This document shows, piece by piece, positions 32,224 through 40,679 of a DNA stretch of 64,000 bases. Made by a program: the position numbers and the translations under genes. Position 1 is the stretch's first letter. Each line of letters starts with the position of its first letter. The DNA comes from Halocynthiibacter sp. SDUM655004 (GTDB taxonomy: Bacteria > Pseudomonadota > Alphaproteobacteria > Rhodobacterales > Rhodobacteraceae), in assembly GCF_026015885.1 (NCBI RefSeq), contig NZ_JAPDUG010000002.1, positions 868,001 to 932,000 on the forward strand, in the 5' to 3' direction. Below the pieces are notes generated by a model. It searched no databases. It was not told the DNA's origin and was given only the letters and a program-made list of their open reading frames with translations.

Positions 32224-33660
32224 ATGTTCTCACGCTATTCGAAGAAAGACGCGCCGCAGACCGCGCCAAAAGAGGTAGCGGCCCCAGCTCCGGCGGAAAA
32301 TAAAGCCCCCGAAGCCGAGAAGAAAGTTCTGCGGAAGCTCGCAGCGGCTACAGCTGCGCCAGCAAACAAAGAGTTAAAGCGAAAGTCGCGTTTGGGCGAA
32401 ATCAAAGTCGAGCTCCACAAGACTCTGCTTGATAACCTGAACCTTGCCGCGCTTGAGAATGCATCGGAAAAAGACCTGCGCAGCGAAATTGTAGAGATTT
32501 CGAGCGAAGCGCTTTCCGATATGCAGATTGTGCTAAACCGGGACGAGCGTAATCAGCTCAACCAAGAACTGTTTGACGAAGTCATGGGCCTCGGTCCTCT
32601 AGAACCGCTTCTGCAGGATCCTTCGGTAAACGATATTCTTGTGAACGGTCCTCAGCAAATTTTCGTTGAGCGCGAAGGTAAGCTTGAACTCACTGACATC
32701 ACCTTCAACAACGAGAAACACCTTCTTCGGATTATCGACAAGATTGTTTCCGCGGTTGGCCGTCGTGTTGACGAAAGTAACCCTTATGTTGACGCCCGTC
32801 TTGCAGACGGTTCGCGTTTCAACGCTATGGTTTCGCCAATTGCGGTTGACGGTAGCCTTGTTTCCATTCGGAAATTTAAGAAAGACAAGCTTGGTATTGA
32901 TGATCTGGTGAATTTCGGTGCCTTTACCGAAGAGATGGCTGCCTATCTACAGGCCGCTGTTGCCACCCGGCTAAACGTCATTGTTTCTGGTGGTACCGGT
33001 TCTGGTAAAACCACCACGCTCAACGCACTGTCGTCGTTCATTGATAACAACGAACGCATCCTGACAATCGAGGATACGGCCGAACTTCAGCTCCAACAGA
33101 CACACGTGGGACGCATGGAAAGCCGCCCTGCCAACGTTGAAGGCAAAGGCGAAGTTTCTCCACGCGACTGTTTGAAAAACGCCCTTCGGATGCGTCCGGA
33201 TCGCATTATCGTTGGTGAGACGCGCGGCGAAGAAGTTATCGATATGCTTCAGGCCATGAACACAGGTCACGATGGCTCGATGACAACAATTCACGCCAAC
33301 TCGGCTCGTGATGGTATTTCTCGTCTCGAAAACATGATCGCGATGGCCGGTATCGAAATGCCGCTCAAAGCGGTGCGGAGCCAAATTTCAAGTGCGGTAA
33401 ACTTGATCGTACAGGCTAGCCGACTTCAGGACGGTTCGCGCCGCATGACCTCAATCACCGAGATCACCGGTATGGAAGGCGAGGTTATTTCGATGCAGGA
33501 AATCTTCAAGTTCCAGCGCGTCGGCCTTACACCAGACAACAAAATCATCGGCCACTTCACCGCAACGGGCGTTCGGAGCCACTTCTCCGAGCGGTTCCGC
33601 ATGTGGGGCTATGATCTGCCGGCAACATTGTTTGAGCCAACCAAAATGGCCGCGGAGTAA
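32224..33660 (+). CDS. cpaF: Tad pilus assembly/retraction ATPase CpaF (TadA)
   Basis: Hexameric secretion ATPase powering pilus polymerisation at the cytoplasmic face. The 478 residues have a charged, Ala/Pro-rich N-terminal tail, a N-domain, and the core ATPase: Walker [14 protein letters not shown] with K262, [10 protein letters not shown] (Asp box), the arginine-rich [13 protein letters not shown] (Walker B) and [16 protein letters not shown] (His box). GAGG precedes ATG. It is followed after five bases by tadB. Confidence 0.97.
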   Translation: MFSRYSKKDAPQTAPKEVAAPAPAENKAPEAEKKVLRKLAAATAAPANKELKRKSRLGEIKVELHKTLLDNLNLAALENASEKDLRSEIVEISSEALSDMQIVLNRDERNQLNQELFDEVMGLGPLEPLLQDPSVNDILVNGPQQIFVEREGKLELTDITFNNEKHLLRIIDKIVSAVGRRVDESNPYVDARLADGSRFNAMVSPIAVDGSLVSIRKFKKDKLGIDDLVNFGAFTEEMAAYLQAAVATRLNVIVSGGTGSGKTTTLNALSSFIDNNERILTIEDTAELQLQQTHVGRMESRPANVEGKGEVSPRDCLKNALRMRPDRIIVGETRGEEVIDMLQAMNTGHDGSMTTIHANSARDGISRLENMIAMAGIEMPLKAVRSQISSAVNLIVQASRLQDGSRRMTSITEITGMEGEVISMQEIFKFQRVGLTPDNKIIGHFTATGVRSHFSERFRMWGYDLPATLFEPTKMAAE

Positions 33661-33665
33661 CGCTC

Positions 33666-34634
33666 ATGATTATCAGCGCAGAGCCACTAATCTATGGCAT
33701 GATCTTTATCGCCGTGTTGCTCTTGGTTGAGGGCATTTACCTTACCGTGTTTGGTAAATCCATCAGCCTGAACAGCCGCGTGAACCGCCGTCTGGACATG
33801 CTGGAAAAAGGCGGAAACCGCGAGCAGGTTCTAGAGCAACTCCGCAAGGAAATGAGCCAGCACCTCAAGTCTGATGGTATTCCGCTCTATTCTCTCCTCG
33901 CGCAAAAAGCGCAAAAGGCCAACATCGCCTTTTCTCCGATGCAGCTTATCATGCTCATGGCGGTTCTTGGTTTGGTTGCCTTTGTTGGCCTGACCGTAGG
34001 AACGGCGGCTTCTACACCTATCCGCGTTGGTATTTCCGTTGTTATGGGCGTTGGCGCCGTGTTCATGTGGGTCAACGGCAAGGCCAAGAAACGCCTCGCA
34101 ATGATGGAAGAGCAGCTTCCAGACGCCGTTGAACTCATGGTTCGAAGCCTTCGCGTCGGGCACCCTTTTACGTCGGCAATCTCGATTGTTGCCAAGGAAA
34201 TCGCTGATCCCCTTGGCACAGAAATGGGCGTAATTGCCGACGAAGCCGCTTATGGTCGTGATATAGGTGAAGCACTCAAACACATGGCCGAACGTATGGA
34301 CATGCAGGATTTGCGCTTCCTTGCGGTTGCCGTGACGATCCAACAGGTCTCGGGAGGTAACCTTGCCGAAATCCTTGAGGGCTTGTCCAAAGTTATCCGC
34401 GCTCGCTTCAAGCTTTTCCGTCGCGTTAAGGCGATCACGGCTGAGGCGAAATGGTCTGGTATGTTCCTATCGGGCTTCCCACTCGCCGCACTTGTTACCA
34501 TCAACGTTCTTAAGCCGGACTACTATGACGGCGTGAAAGAGACTTCTGTCTTTATTCCGGCCTGTCTTGTGGTTGCGGGTTTCCTCGGCGCAAACGTTCT
34601 TGTGATGCGCGCTCTTGTCGATATCAAGGTTTAG
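33666..34634 (+). CDS. tadB: Tad pilus platform protein TadB
   Basis: Inner-membrane platform protein of the GspF/T2SSF family. The 322 residues start with one helix (residues 7-28), then a cytoplasmic part, two helices around 92-140, the T2SSF domain (about 155-285) with LPDAVELMVRSLRVGHPF and QQVSGGNLAEILEGLSKVIRARF, and a C-terminal hydrophobic hairpin. It pairs with TadC; both lie directly after the ATPase CpaF. Confidence 0.95.
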   Translation: MIISAEPLIYGMIFIAVLLLVEGIYLTVFGKSISLNSRVNRRLDMLEKGGNREQVLEQLRKEMSQHLKSDGIPLYSLLAQKAQKANIAFSPMQLIMLMAVLGLVAFVGLTVGTAASTPIRVGISVVMGVGAVFMWVNGKAKKRLAMMEEQLPDAVELMVRSLRVGHPFTSAISIVAKEIADPLGTEMGVIADEAAYGRDIGEALKHMAERMDMQDLRFLAVAVTIQQVSGGNLAEILEGLSKVIRARFKLFRRVKAITAEAKWSGMFLSGFPLAALVTINVLKPDYYDGVKETSVFIPACLVVAGFLGANVLVMRALVDIKV

Positions 34635-34643
34635 GAGGCAGCA

Positions 34644-35630
34644 ATGGAATTTTTTAGTAGCATCAACACTATGCTGACCGACAATTTCGGTCCATTTGGC
34701 CCCTTGCTGGTCGCCGGTATCGTCGGCCTTTTCTTGATCCTTGGCACGCTTCCCGTGCTGCTGCGCAAGGAAGAAGATCCGCTTGATAAGCTCAAGAAGA
34801 GCATGAACAAGCAATCCGCGAGCAAAGGTAAAGCCGAAAACCTTCGTCAGGGTAAAAACGACAAGCTCGAAAAATACTCTAATTTCCTTGAGCCGCAGAC
34901 TGAGGAAGAATATTCCGCGATGCGTCTTAAGATGATGCAAGCGGGTTATCGCGACAAGAATGCCATCCGTACTTTTCATTTTGCCCAGTTTGCACTCGGC
35001 ATCGGCGGTCTTGCTCTTGGCGGACTTTATGTGCTGATCAATGCATCCTCGTCTGGACAAGAAGTCTCGATGCAGTCCTCTATTCTTACGCTACTTATCC
35101 CTGGTGCAATCGGCTATATGGCACCGAAATACTGGGTAAGCCGCCGCCAACAGACGCGACAAGAAGCGATCATCAACGGCTTTCCGGATTCGCTCGACAT
35201 GATGCTCGTCTGTGTTGAGGCCGGCCAGTCTATGGACCAATCAATCCTTCGCGTAAGCGAAGAAATCCGCGCCGGTTTTCCTGACCTCGCTGACGAGTTC
35301 GAGATTGTGTCGAACGAATCTAAGGCGGGTAAAGACAAAGTGGCCGTTTTGAACGACATGGCGGATCGTTGCGGCGTGCAAGACGTTCGCAGTTTCGTAA
35401 CCGTGCTGAACCAGTCGCAAACCTTTGGTACCTCGATCGCTGGCGCCTTGCGCGTCTATGCCGAAGAAATGCGCGACAAACGCGTGATGCGTGCCGAGGA
35501 GAAAGCGAACAAGCTTCCGACCAAAATGACTCTGGCGACCATGATGCTGACAGTTCCGCCACTATTGATCATTCTTATCGGGCCATCGGTTTACGGTATT
35601 GCCACACAACTCGGAGGCATTAAGTTCTAA
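34644..35630 (+). CDS. tadC: Tad pilus platform protein TadC
   Basis: Second T2SSF-type inner-membrane protein of the pilus base. The 328 residues show an N-terminal helix (about 15-38), a charged cytoplasmic stretch, two more helices (about 107-160), the T2SSF segment with GFPDSLDMMLVCVEAGQSMDQSI and SQTFGTSIAGALRVYAEEMRDKR, and a C-terminal helix pair. AGGAGG stands seven bases before ATG 34644. The TadD-type lipoprotein follows directly. Confidence 0.95.
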   Translation: MEFFSSINTMLTDNFGPFGPLLVAGIVGLFLILGTLPVLLRKEEDPLDKLKKSMNKQSASKGKAENLRQGKNDKLEKYSNFLEPQTEEEYSAMRLKMMQAGYRDKNAIRTFHFAQFALGIGGLALGGLYVLINASSSGQEVSMQSSILTLLIPGAIGYMAPKYWVSRRQQTRQEAIINGFPDSLDMMLVCVEAGQSMDQSILRVSEEIRAGFPDLADEFEIVSNESKAGKDKVAVLNDMADRCGVQDVRSFVTVLNQSQTFGTSIAGALRVYAEEMRDKRVMRAEEKANKLPTKMTLATMMLTVPPLLIILIGPSVYGIATQLGGIKF

Positions 35631-35633
35631 TGC

Positions 35634-36200
35634 ATGGCATTAGAGCGGTTTGCACCTTTTTTCATTTTGATACTTCTTGCTGCGTGTAACACAGCCGGCA
35701 ATGTCGATCCTGATGGCGATCCTTATGCGCCCGGATTCAGCAAAGAAGAAGGGGTCGATGGCCTGCTTGTTGGGCACCGTCTCATGGAGGCTGGAGAATA
35801 CGAGCTCGCACTGAAAGCTTACTTACGAGCTGGCGCAAAATATGGACTGAACGTTGATGTACTCAGTGCACTAGGGTCAGCCAACCTCCGCCTTGGGCGG
35901 CTTGGGCAATCCGAAAAACTTCTCAGACAGGCAACAGAAGAAGATCCAACCTTCGTTCCAGCGTGGAACAACCTTGGTGTTGTCCTCATGGAAACCGACC
36001 AAATCGGTGAAGCAAGCCGCGTTTTCAAGACCGCATACGCTCTAGATAGTGGCGAAAGCGACTCAATTCGCGAAAATTTACGCCTCGCGCTCGCAAAAAT
36101 TGAAAATCCGGGCTATGCTGAACAAAATAAAAATAAGTTTGAGTTGGTGAGGCGGGGCAGCAGCAGCTACTTGCTTCTTCAAACTCCAAATGAGAATTGA
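35634..36200 (+). CDS. tadD: TPR lipoprotein, TadD type
   Basis: A 188-residue lipoprotein with lipobox LLAAC (C18) and about three tetratricopeptide repeats (from GLLVGHRLMEAGEYELALKAY to the AYALDSG segment), the usual make-up of TadD, which helps localise or assemble the secretin. The start ATG 35634 lies three bases after the tadC stop; the nearest GGAGG (35613-35617) is too far, so translation probably depends on coupling with tadC. A second TPR lipoprotein gene follows. Confidence 0.88.
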   Translation: MALERFAPFFILILLAACNTAGNVDPDGDPYAPGFSKEEGVDGLLVGHRLMEAGEYELALKAYLRAGAKYGLNVDVLSALGSANLRLGRLGQSEKLLRQATEEDPTFVPAWNNLGVVLMETDQIGEASRVFKTAYALDSGESDSIRENLRLALAKIENPGYAEQNKNKFELVRRGSSSYLLLQTPNEN

Positions 36201-36218
36201 GCAGTAAAGGACGCAAAA

Positions 36219-37076
36219 ATGCGCCATCCACTTTTACTATCCGTGTGCCTTGGCGGCACGCTTCTTCTTGCCGCGTGTGACCAGGACAAGCAGACAGCCG
36301 AAGAAGTTGCGCGCTCGATGAAAGACGTCAATGTCATCGACGAAAGCAACCTCAATGACATCATGCTTACCGTGGCCGACCCGAACGAGGCGGTTATCTA
36401 TTTCAAGCGCGCCGTAGCCGACAATCCAAACCGGATTGATCTCAAACGCGGCCTCGCTAAATCCCAAGTTCGCGCCAAAGAAGCAACAGCATCGCTCCCC
36501 AACTGGGAAGCCGTTGTCGCCAGCGATCAGGCCACCAACACGGATCGCCTTGATTACGCCTCCGCACTCATCCGCGCAGGAAAGTGGGACAAAGCAGAGA
36601 CCGTTCTCGACACGATCCCGCCAACCGTTGAGTCCTTTGAGCGTTACCGCTTGGAGGCCATGGTTGCTGATTCCGAGAAGAATTGGAAAAAGGCAGACAG
36701 CTTCTATTCAACTGCTGTTGATCTAACGACCAAGCCTGCAGGCATCCTCAACAACTGGGGCTATTCCAAACTTTCACGCGGTGATTACAAGGGCGCGGAA
36801 AAACTGTTCGCAGAGGCCGTTGCCTACGATCCAAAGCTTTTCACCGCCAAGAACAACCTCGTACTGGCTCGCGGCGCACAACGGAATTACGAAATTCCGA
36901 TCGTTCCGATGAACCAGTCCGAACGCGCTATGCTGCTTCACACTATGGCTCTTACGGCCATTAAACAAAACGACGTTGCGACAGGGAAAGGGCTACTCAA
37001 AGAGTCCATCGAAACCCATCCGCAGCACTTCGAAGCAGCAGTACGCTCGCTCAATGCACTGGAAGAAGGCGTCTAA
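36219..37076 (+). CDS. TPR lipoprotein, second TadD-like protein
   Basis: A 285-residue lipoprotein with signal peptide and lipobox LLAAC (C20). The mature part consists of TPR-like helical repeats: AVIYFKRAVADNPNRIDLKRGLA, a middle region, and GDYKGAEKLFAEAVAYDPKLFTAKNNL. AAGGA precedes ATG 36219. Having two consecutive TadD-type lipoproteins is common in Rhodobacteraceae Tad loci; the division of labour between them is unknown. Confidence 0.88.
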   Translation: MRHPLLLSVCLGGTLLLAACDQDKQTAEEVARSMKDVNVIDESNLNDIMLTVADPNEAVIYFKRAVADNPNRIDLKRGLAKSQVRAKEATASLPNWEAVVASDQATNTDRLDYASALIRAGKWDKAETVLDTIPPTVESFERYRLEAMVADSEKNWKKADSFYSTAVDLTTKPAGILNNWGYSKLSRGDYKGAEKLFAEAVAYDPKLFTAKNNLVLARGAQRNYEIPIVPMNQSERAMLLHTMALTAIKQNDVATGKGLLKESIETHPQHFEAAVRSLNALEEGV

Positions 37077-37078
37077 AC

Positions 37079-37579
37079 TTGGACTTTGAGCTTGCGGCAA
37101 AGGCAGCGATGTGGTTCCTCCCCCTCTCGCTGCCTATTTGTTTCTGGGTTGCCTATAGCGACCTGAAATCGATGAAAATTCCCAACAAAGCGATGCTTGC
37201 TCTATTGGCGGTATACGCGATTGTTGGCCTTATTGTTCTGCCAATGCCGCTCTATCTTGCCGGATGGCTCAACTTTGTTGTCATGATTATTGCCGGCTTC
37301 ATTATTAGTTCGCTCGGTGTTGTCGGAGCGGGTGATGCCAAGATTTTGGCCGCAATGGCCCCCTTCATCGCGCGCGGAGATATCCCAGCATTTGCAATGC
37401 TCTTGGCGTTCTGTTGCATCGTCGCTTATGCACTTCATCGTGCTGCAATGAATATCGCACCAATCCGCAACCTCGCACCTAATTGGCAAAGCTGGTCAGC
37501 GGGCAAAGACTTCCCTGCTGGACTAGGGCTTGCTTCGGCCTTCGCAATCTACCTAGTTGCTGCTGCTTTCGGCGGCTAA
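37079..37579 (+). CDS. cpaA: Prepilin peptidase (TadV/CpaA type)
   Basis: Inner-membrane aspartic protease that cleaves the Flp prepilin leaders. The 166-residue protein has about five to six helices and both catalytic aspartates: D28 in YSDLKSMKIPN and D86 in the GxGD motif VGAGDAKIL. The methyltransferase domain of larger type IV prepilin peptidases is absent, as usual for TadV. The start is TTG 37079, two bases after the preceding stop. Its last 27 bases overlap the opposing membrane protein gene. Confidence 0.92.
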   Translation: MDFELAAKAAMWFLPLSLPICFWVAYSDLKSMKIPNKAMLALLAVYAIVGLIVLPMPLYLAGWLNFVVMIIAGFIISSLGVVGAGDAKILAAMAPFIARGDIPAFAMLLAFCCIVAYALHRAAMNIAPIRNLAPNWQSWSAGKDFPAGLGLASAFAIYLVAAAFGG

Positions 37580-39181
37580 GCGGTTTAGCCGATAGACGGA
37601 CGAAACCGCGCTATCCACCAATGGCTCCAAGACCAAATCCTCGCGTTGTGCGATTGAAACGAGCATCGCGTTATGAACGCTAAGCTGTGTCGCACATTTC
37701 GGCACGACGAGGATGTCTGCATTCTCAATACCCGGCAACCCACCATAAGCCCACGGCGCGCTGCCCTTCGTTGGCTGCATGTTGCTAAACATCCAAACCG
37801 AAGAGCTTACATCCGCGACATACAGCGCCTCTCCTTCGAAATTTACGAGATCGCTTGCAATTGCGGAATTAAACGTCGAATTGCCTAGCCTTATTTGACA
37901 ATCGGCAAAGGTGGTAGGGTCGAATTCGGCAAGATCGTTGTTGGTTGTGTTCGTTTCACTCAGCAATGGAACCATCGCGTTCACGGTATCCACACGAAGG
38001 TTGGCCATGTGGATGTCATCAGCAACGGGAAACCGAGTTGTTGGAATGACCCGCTGATATTGCCCCTCGTCTAAAAACAGGTGCCGCAATCCACTCGTTC
38101 CAAAGTTCAGCAGAACAGGTGCAATTATCACGGCACCAGTAATCGAGACTACCGAGAGCGCAGTCCGAATGTCCCATCCGAATTCGTTCCGAAACTCCCC
38201 CTCTGGCCGCATCGCATAGACATAGACAACGACGAATCCGAGCCACAGCGGATCATTTCCGAAGTTCTGGTAGGTAATATAATACAGCCCAGGTAACGCA
38301 ATGAGCAGCAACAGAGCCGCGCCATTTTGGGATGATTGGCGAAGAAAAATGACGCCCGCTGCCGCAACAATCAGTGTGGGAAGGAACGCGGGCGCGGAAA
38401 TCAAATCTGCAAGGCTCGCGCCGGGAAACGCTCGGTTTGCAGAGTTGGCGACAGTTAGAAGGTCCTCATAATACGCCTGCCAAGGCGCGAGCCCATGCAA
38501 GAATGTGATAGCAGCAAACGCCGCGCATCCAGCCAGAAATGCGCCCGCGATTCCTCGGAAGTTTGCGGTCATCAACAACCCTCCGAGCACGGGCAAAGCA
38601 ATCCCGACCAAGTAAGTAACTTTCAAAAATGCGAGCGCGACAAGACAGATGCCGATCACAATGCCTTCAAAGAAACCGCCGCCAGTAAGGCCGCGCTTGC
38701 GGGGTAGCATTGAAAGGCCCAACGCCACGAATGCCAATGCCCATGCCCAGCGGTTGTAGTACATCGAGATGGACGACGAGACATCGGTTTGCCCATCCAC
38801 AATCGCTGTCGCCGTGACGAGCGTTACGCCCCCCAAAAGCATTGCTGCCCCTGTGCTCAGGCGGCTAACGCCGATCCACCAAAGAGGAAGAACAAGCGCA
38901 AGGGCCAAAACAGCCTGCGTGGCAAGAAATGCCATGCCGAAGTTGAGGCCAAGCGGTGAAAACCAGATGATCGGCGCAAATGCGAGGGTTCCGATTGGCG
39001 TTGAAAAATCAGCGTGTATTCGAGCGCCATCTTCCAAGCGCAGCAGAATATCAATCAAATGCAGCGTATCGACCTCGTGTTTGCCGAGATATAGCCCCCC
39101 CTTCGCCAGACCAATCGCGCCGCCCAATAGGGCAACTGCAAACAAAAACACCAACAAAATCGCGGAATTTGCCTGTTTCAT
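37553..39181 (-). CDS. Polytopic membrane protein of unknown function (possible GT-C-type glycosyltransferase)
   Basis: A 542-residue protein with about eleven or twelve hydrophobic helices over residues 8-370 and a soluble C-terminal domain of about 160 residues (from FPVADDIHMANLRVD on), presumably periplasmic. An acidic loop after the first helix (EVDTLHLIDILLRLEDGARIHAD) resembles the position of the metal/acid loop in GT-C glycosyltransferases and in lipid-sugar enzymes, but no diagnostic motif was found. It is convergent with the prepilin peptidase and divergent from the AAA gene. Function not assigned. Confidence 0.75.
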   Translation of the reverse strand: MKQANSAILLVFLFAVALLGGAIGLAKGGLYLGKHEVDTLHLIDILLRLEDGARIHADFSTPIGTLAFAPIIWFSPLGLNFGMAFLATQAVLALALVLPLWWIGVSRLSTGAAMLLGGVTLVTATAIVDGQTDVSSSISMYYNRWAWALAFVALGLSMLPRKRGLTGGGFFEGIVIGICLVALAFLKVTYLVGIALPVLGGLLMTANFRGIAGAFLAGCAAFAAITFLHGLAPWQAYYEDLLTVANSANRAFPGASLADLISAPAFLPTLIVAAAGVIFLRQSSQNGAALLLLIALPGLYYITYQNFGNDPLWLGFVVVYVYAMRPEGEFRNEFGWDIRTALSVVSITGAVIIAPVLLNFGTSGLRHLFLDEGQYQRVIPTTRFPVADDIHMANLRVDTVNAMVPLLSETNTTNNDLAEFDPTTFADCQIRLGNSTFNSAIASDLVNFEGEALYVADVSSSVWMFSNMQPTKGSAPWAYGGLPGIENADILVVPKCATQLSVHNAMLVSIAQREDLVLEPLVDSAVSSVYRLNRLAAESSSN

Positions 39182-39326
39182 CCGACCTCACTTTCGCATT
39201 TGAGCAACACTAGCCACAGAGAGAGCACCAAGTAAAAGATCGAGGCGCTTTTTGTTGGTCATTCTGGCACAGCGCGGTAGAATCAGCACAAAAAAGACCG
39301 TTCCGGCACAACTACAGGTAATCACC

Positions 39327-40637
39327 ATGAATGCAGAACCCACTGGGGTTTTAGCCCCGCCCGCCCCGAAGCGCCTTGAGGAGATGAACCTCCCCATCGT
39401 TATGATGCGGGATATCCTTCTCAAAACGCTGTTCCGTCAGAACCTTGATATGGTTTCGGAAATTGCGAGGGCGATCTGTTTGCCAATACCGGTGACGCAA
39501 GAGCTTGTGGATATGGCGCGCGAGCAGCGGCTTTTGGAGGCGACTGGTACTCTGCATGCTAACTCTGGCAACGAAATGGGCTACCAGCTTACTGACCAAG
39601 GCAAGGCCCGCGCACTCGATGCGTTAAGTCAGTCAGAATACTACGGCGCTATGCCCGTGCCGCTGTCGATTTATCAGGAGCAGGTCAAACGCCAGTCGAT
39701 CCGCAATATCCAGATTTCGCGCGATCAACTCACCGGTGCGATGGGTCATCTGATCCTACCGCCGACGTTGCTTGACCAACTTGGCCCTGCAGTAAGTTCT
39801 GGCCGTTCGATCCTTATGTACGGTCCTCCGGGCAATGGTAAATCCTCTATCTCGAACGGTATCCGTGACGCACTTGGCGACAAGATCTATGTACCGCGCG
39901 CGATTGAATACTCCGGTCAGGTGATTACTGTTTATGACCCAATCGTGCACTCCGCCGCCGAAGAACAGAAAGACGACCCAAACTCACTCCGCCGTACCGG
40001 CAACCGCTATGACACGCGCTATGTGCGTTGCGAACGGCCAACAGTAATCACTGGTGGTGAATTGACGCTTTCGATGCTTGATCTCGTCTATAACCCGACA
40101 GCCCGAACCTATCAGGCGCCGTTGCAGCTCAAGTCCTCTGGTGGCGTCTTTATTGTGGACGACCTTGGCCGACAGGAAGAGCCGCCACAGTCGCTTATCA
40201 ACCGTTGGATTGTGCCTCTCGAAGAGGGCAAAGATATCCTCGCGCTGCAATCGGGCGAAAAATTCGAGGTGCCGTTTGACACGCTCGTCATCTTCTCGAC
40301 CAACTTTCACCCGAACAAGATTTTTGACCGCGCTGCGTTGCGCCGGATTTTCTTCAAAATCAAAATCGATGGTCCGGATCAGGAAGACTTCCTCAAAATC
40401 TTCGCGATGATGGCGCGTCGCCGCAAGATGCCGCTGGACGAGGCCGCGCTGGTGCATTTGCTTAAGAAGAAATACCCCGAAATCAACAACGAATACGCCA
40501 ACTATCAGCCGATCTTCTTGATTGATCAAATGATTTCGATCTGTGAGTTCGAGGGCATCCCATACCAAATGACGCCTGATCTCATCGACCGGGCTTGGGC
40601 GAACATGTTCGTAACTGAGGAAGACATCGTTCACTAA
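39327..40637 (+). CDS. AAA family ATPase of unknown role next to the Tad locus
   Basis: A 436-residue cytoplasmic ATPase. The N-terminal 150 residues look like a winged-helix region (LLKTLFRQNLDMVSEIARAI, YQLTDQGKARALDAL). The AAA core has Walker A YGPPGNGKSS (K172), Walker B GGVFIVDDLGRQ and the sensor STNFHP, then an arginine-rich IFDRAALRRIFFKIKIDGP. ATG 39327 is chosen as the first start giving a conserved N-terminus. Proteins of this type often lie near alphaproteobacterial Tad loci, but their task is not known to me. Confidence 0.85.
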   Translation: MNAEPTGVLAPPAPKRLEEMNLPIVMMRDILLKTLFRQNLDMVSEIARAICLPIPVTQELVDMAREQRLLEATGTLHANSGNEMGYQLTDQGKARALDALSQSEYYGAMPVPLSIYQEQVKRQSIRNIQISRDQLTGAMGHLILPPTLLDQLGPAVSSGRSILMYGPPGNGKSSISNGIRDALGDKIYVPRAIEYSGQVITVYDPIVHSAAEEQKDDPNSLRRTGNRYDTRYVRCERPTVITGGELTLSMLDLVYNPTARTYQAPLQLKSSGGVFIVDDLGRQEEPPQSLINRWIVPLEEGKDILALQSGEKFEVPFDTLVIFSTNFHPNKIFDRAALRRIFFKIKIDGPDQEDFLKIFAMMARRRKMPLDEAALVHLLKKKYPEINNEYANYQPIFLIDQMISICEFEGIPYQMTPDLIDRAWANMFVTEEDIVH

Positions 40638-40679
40638 TTCGGTGTTTTCGGCGGGCTCTAATTCGCATACCCTTTTGGG

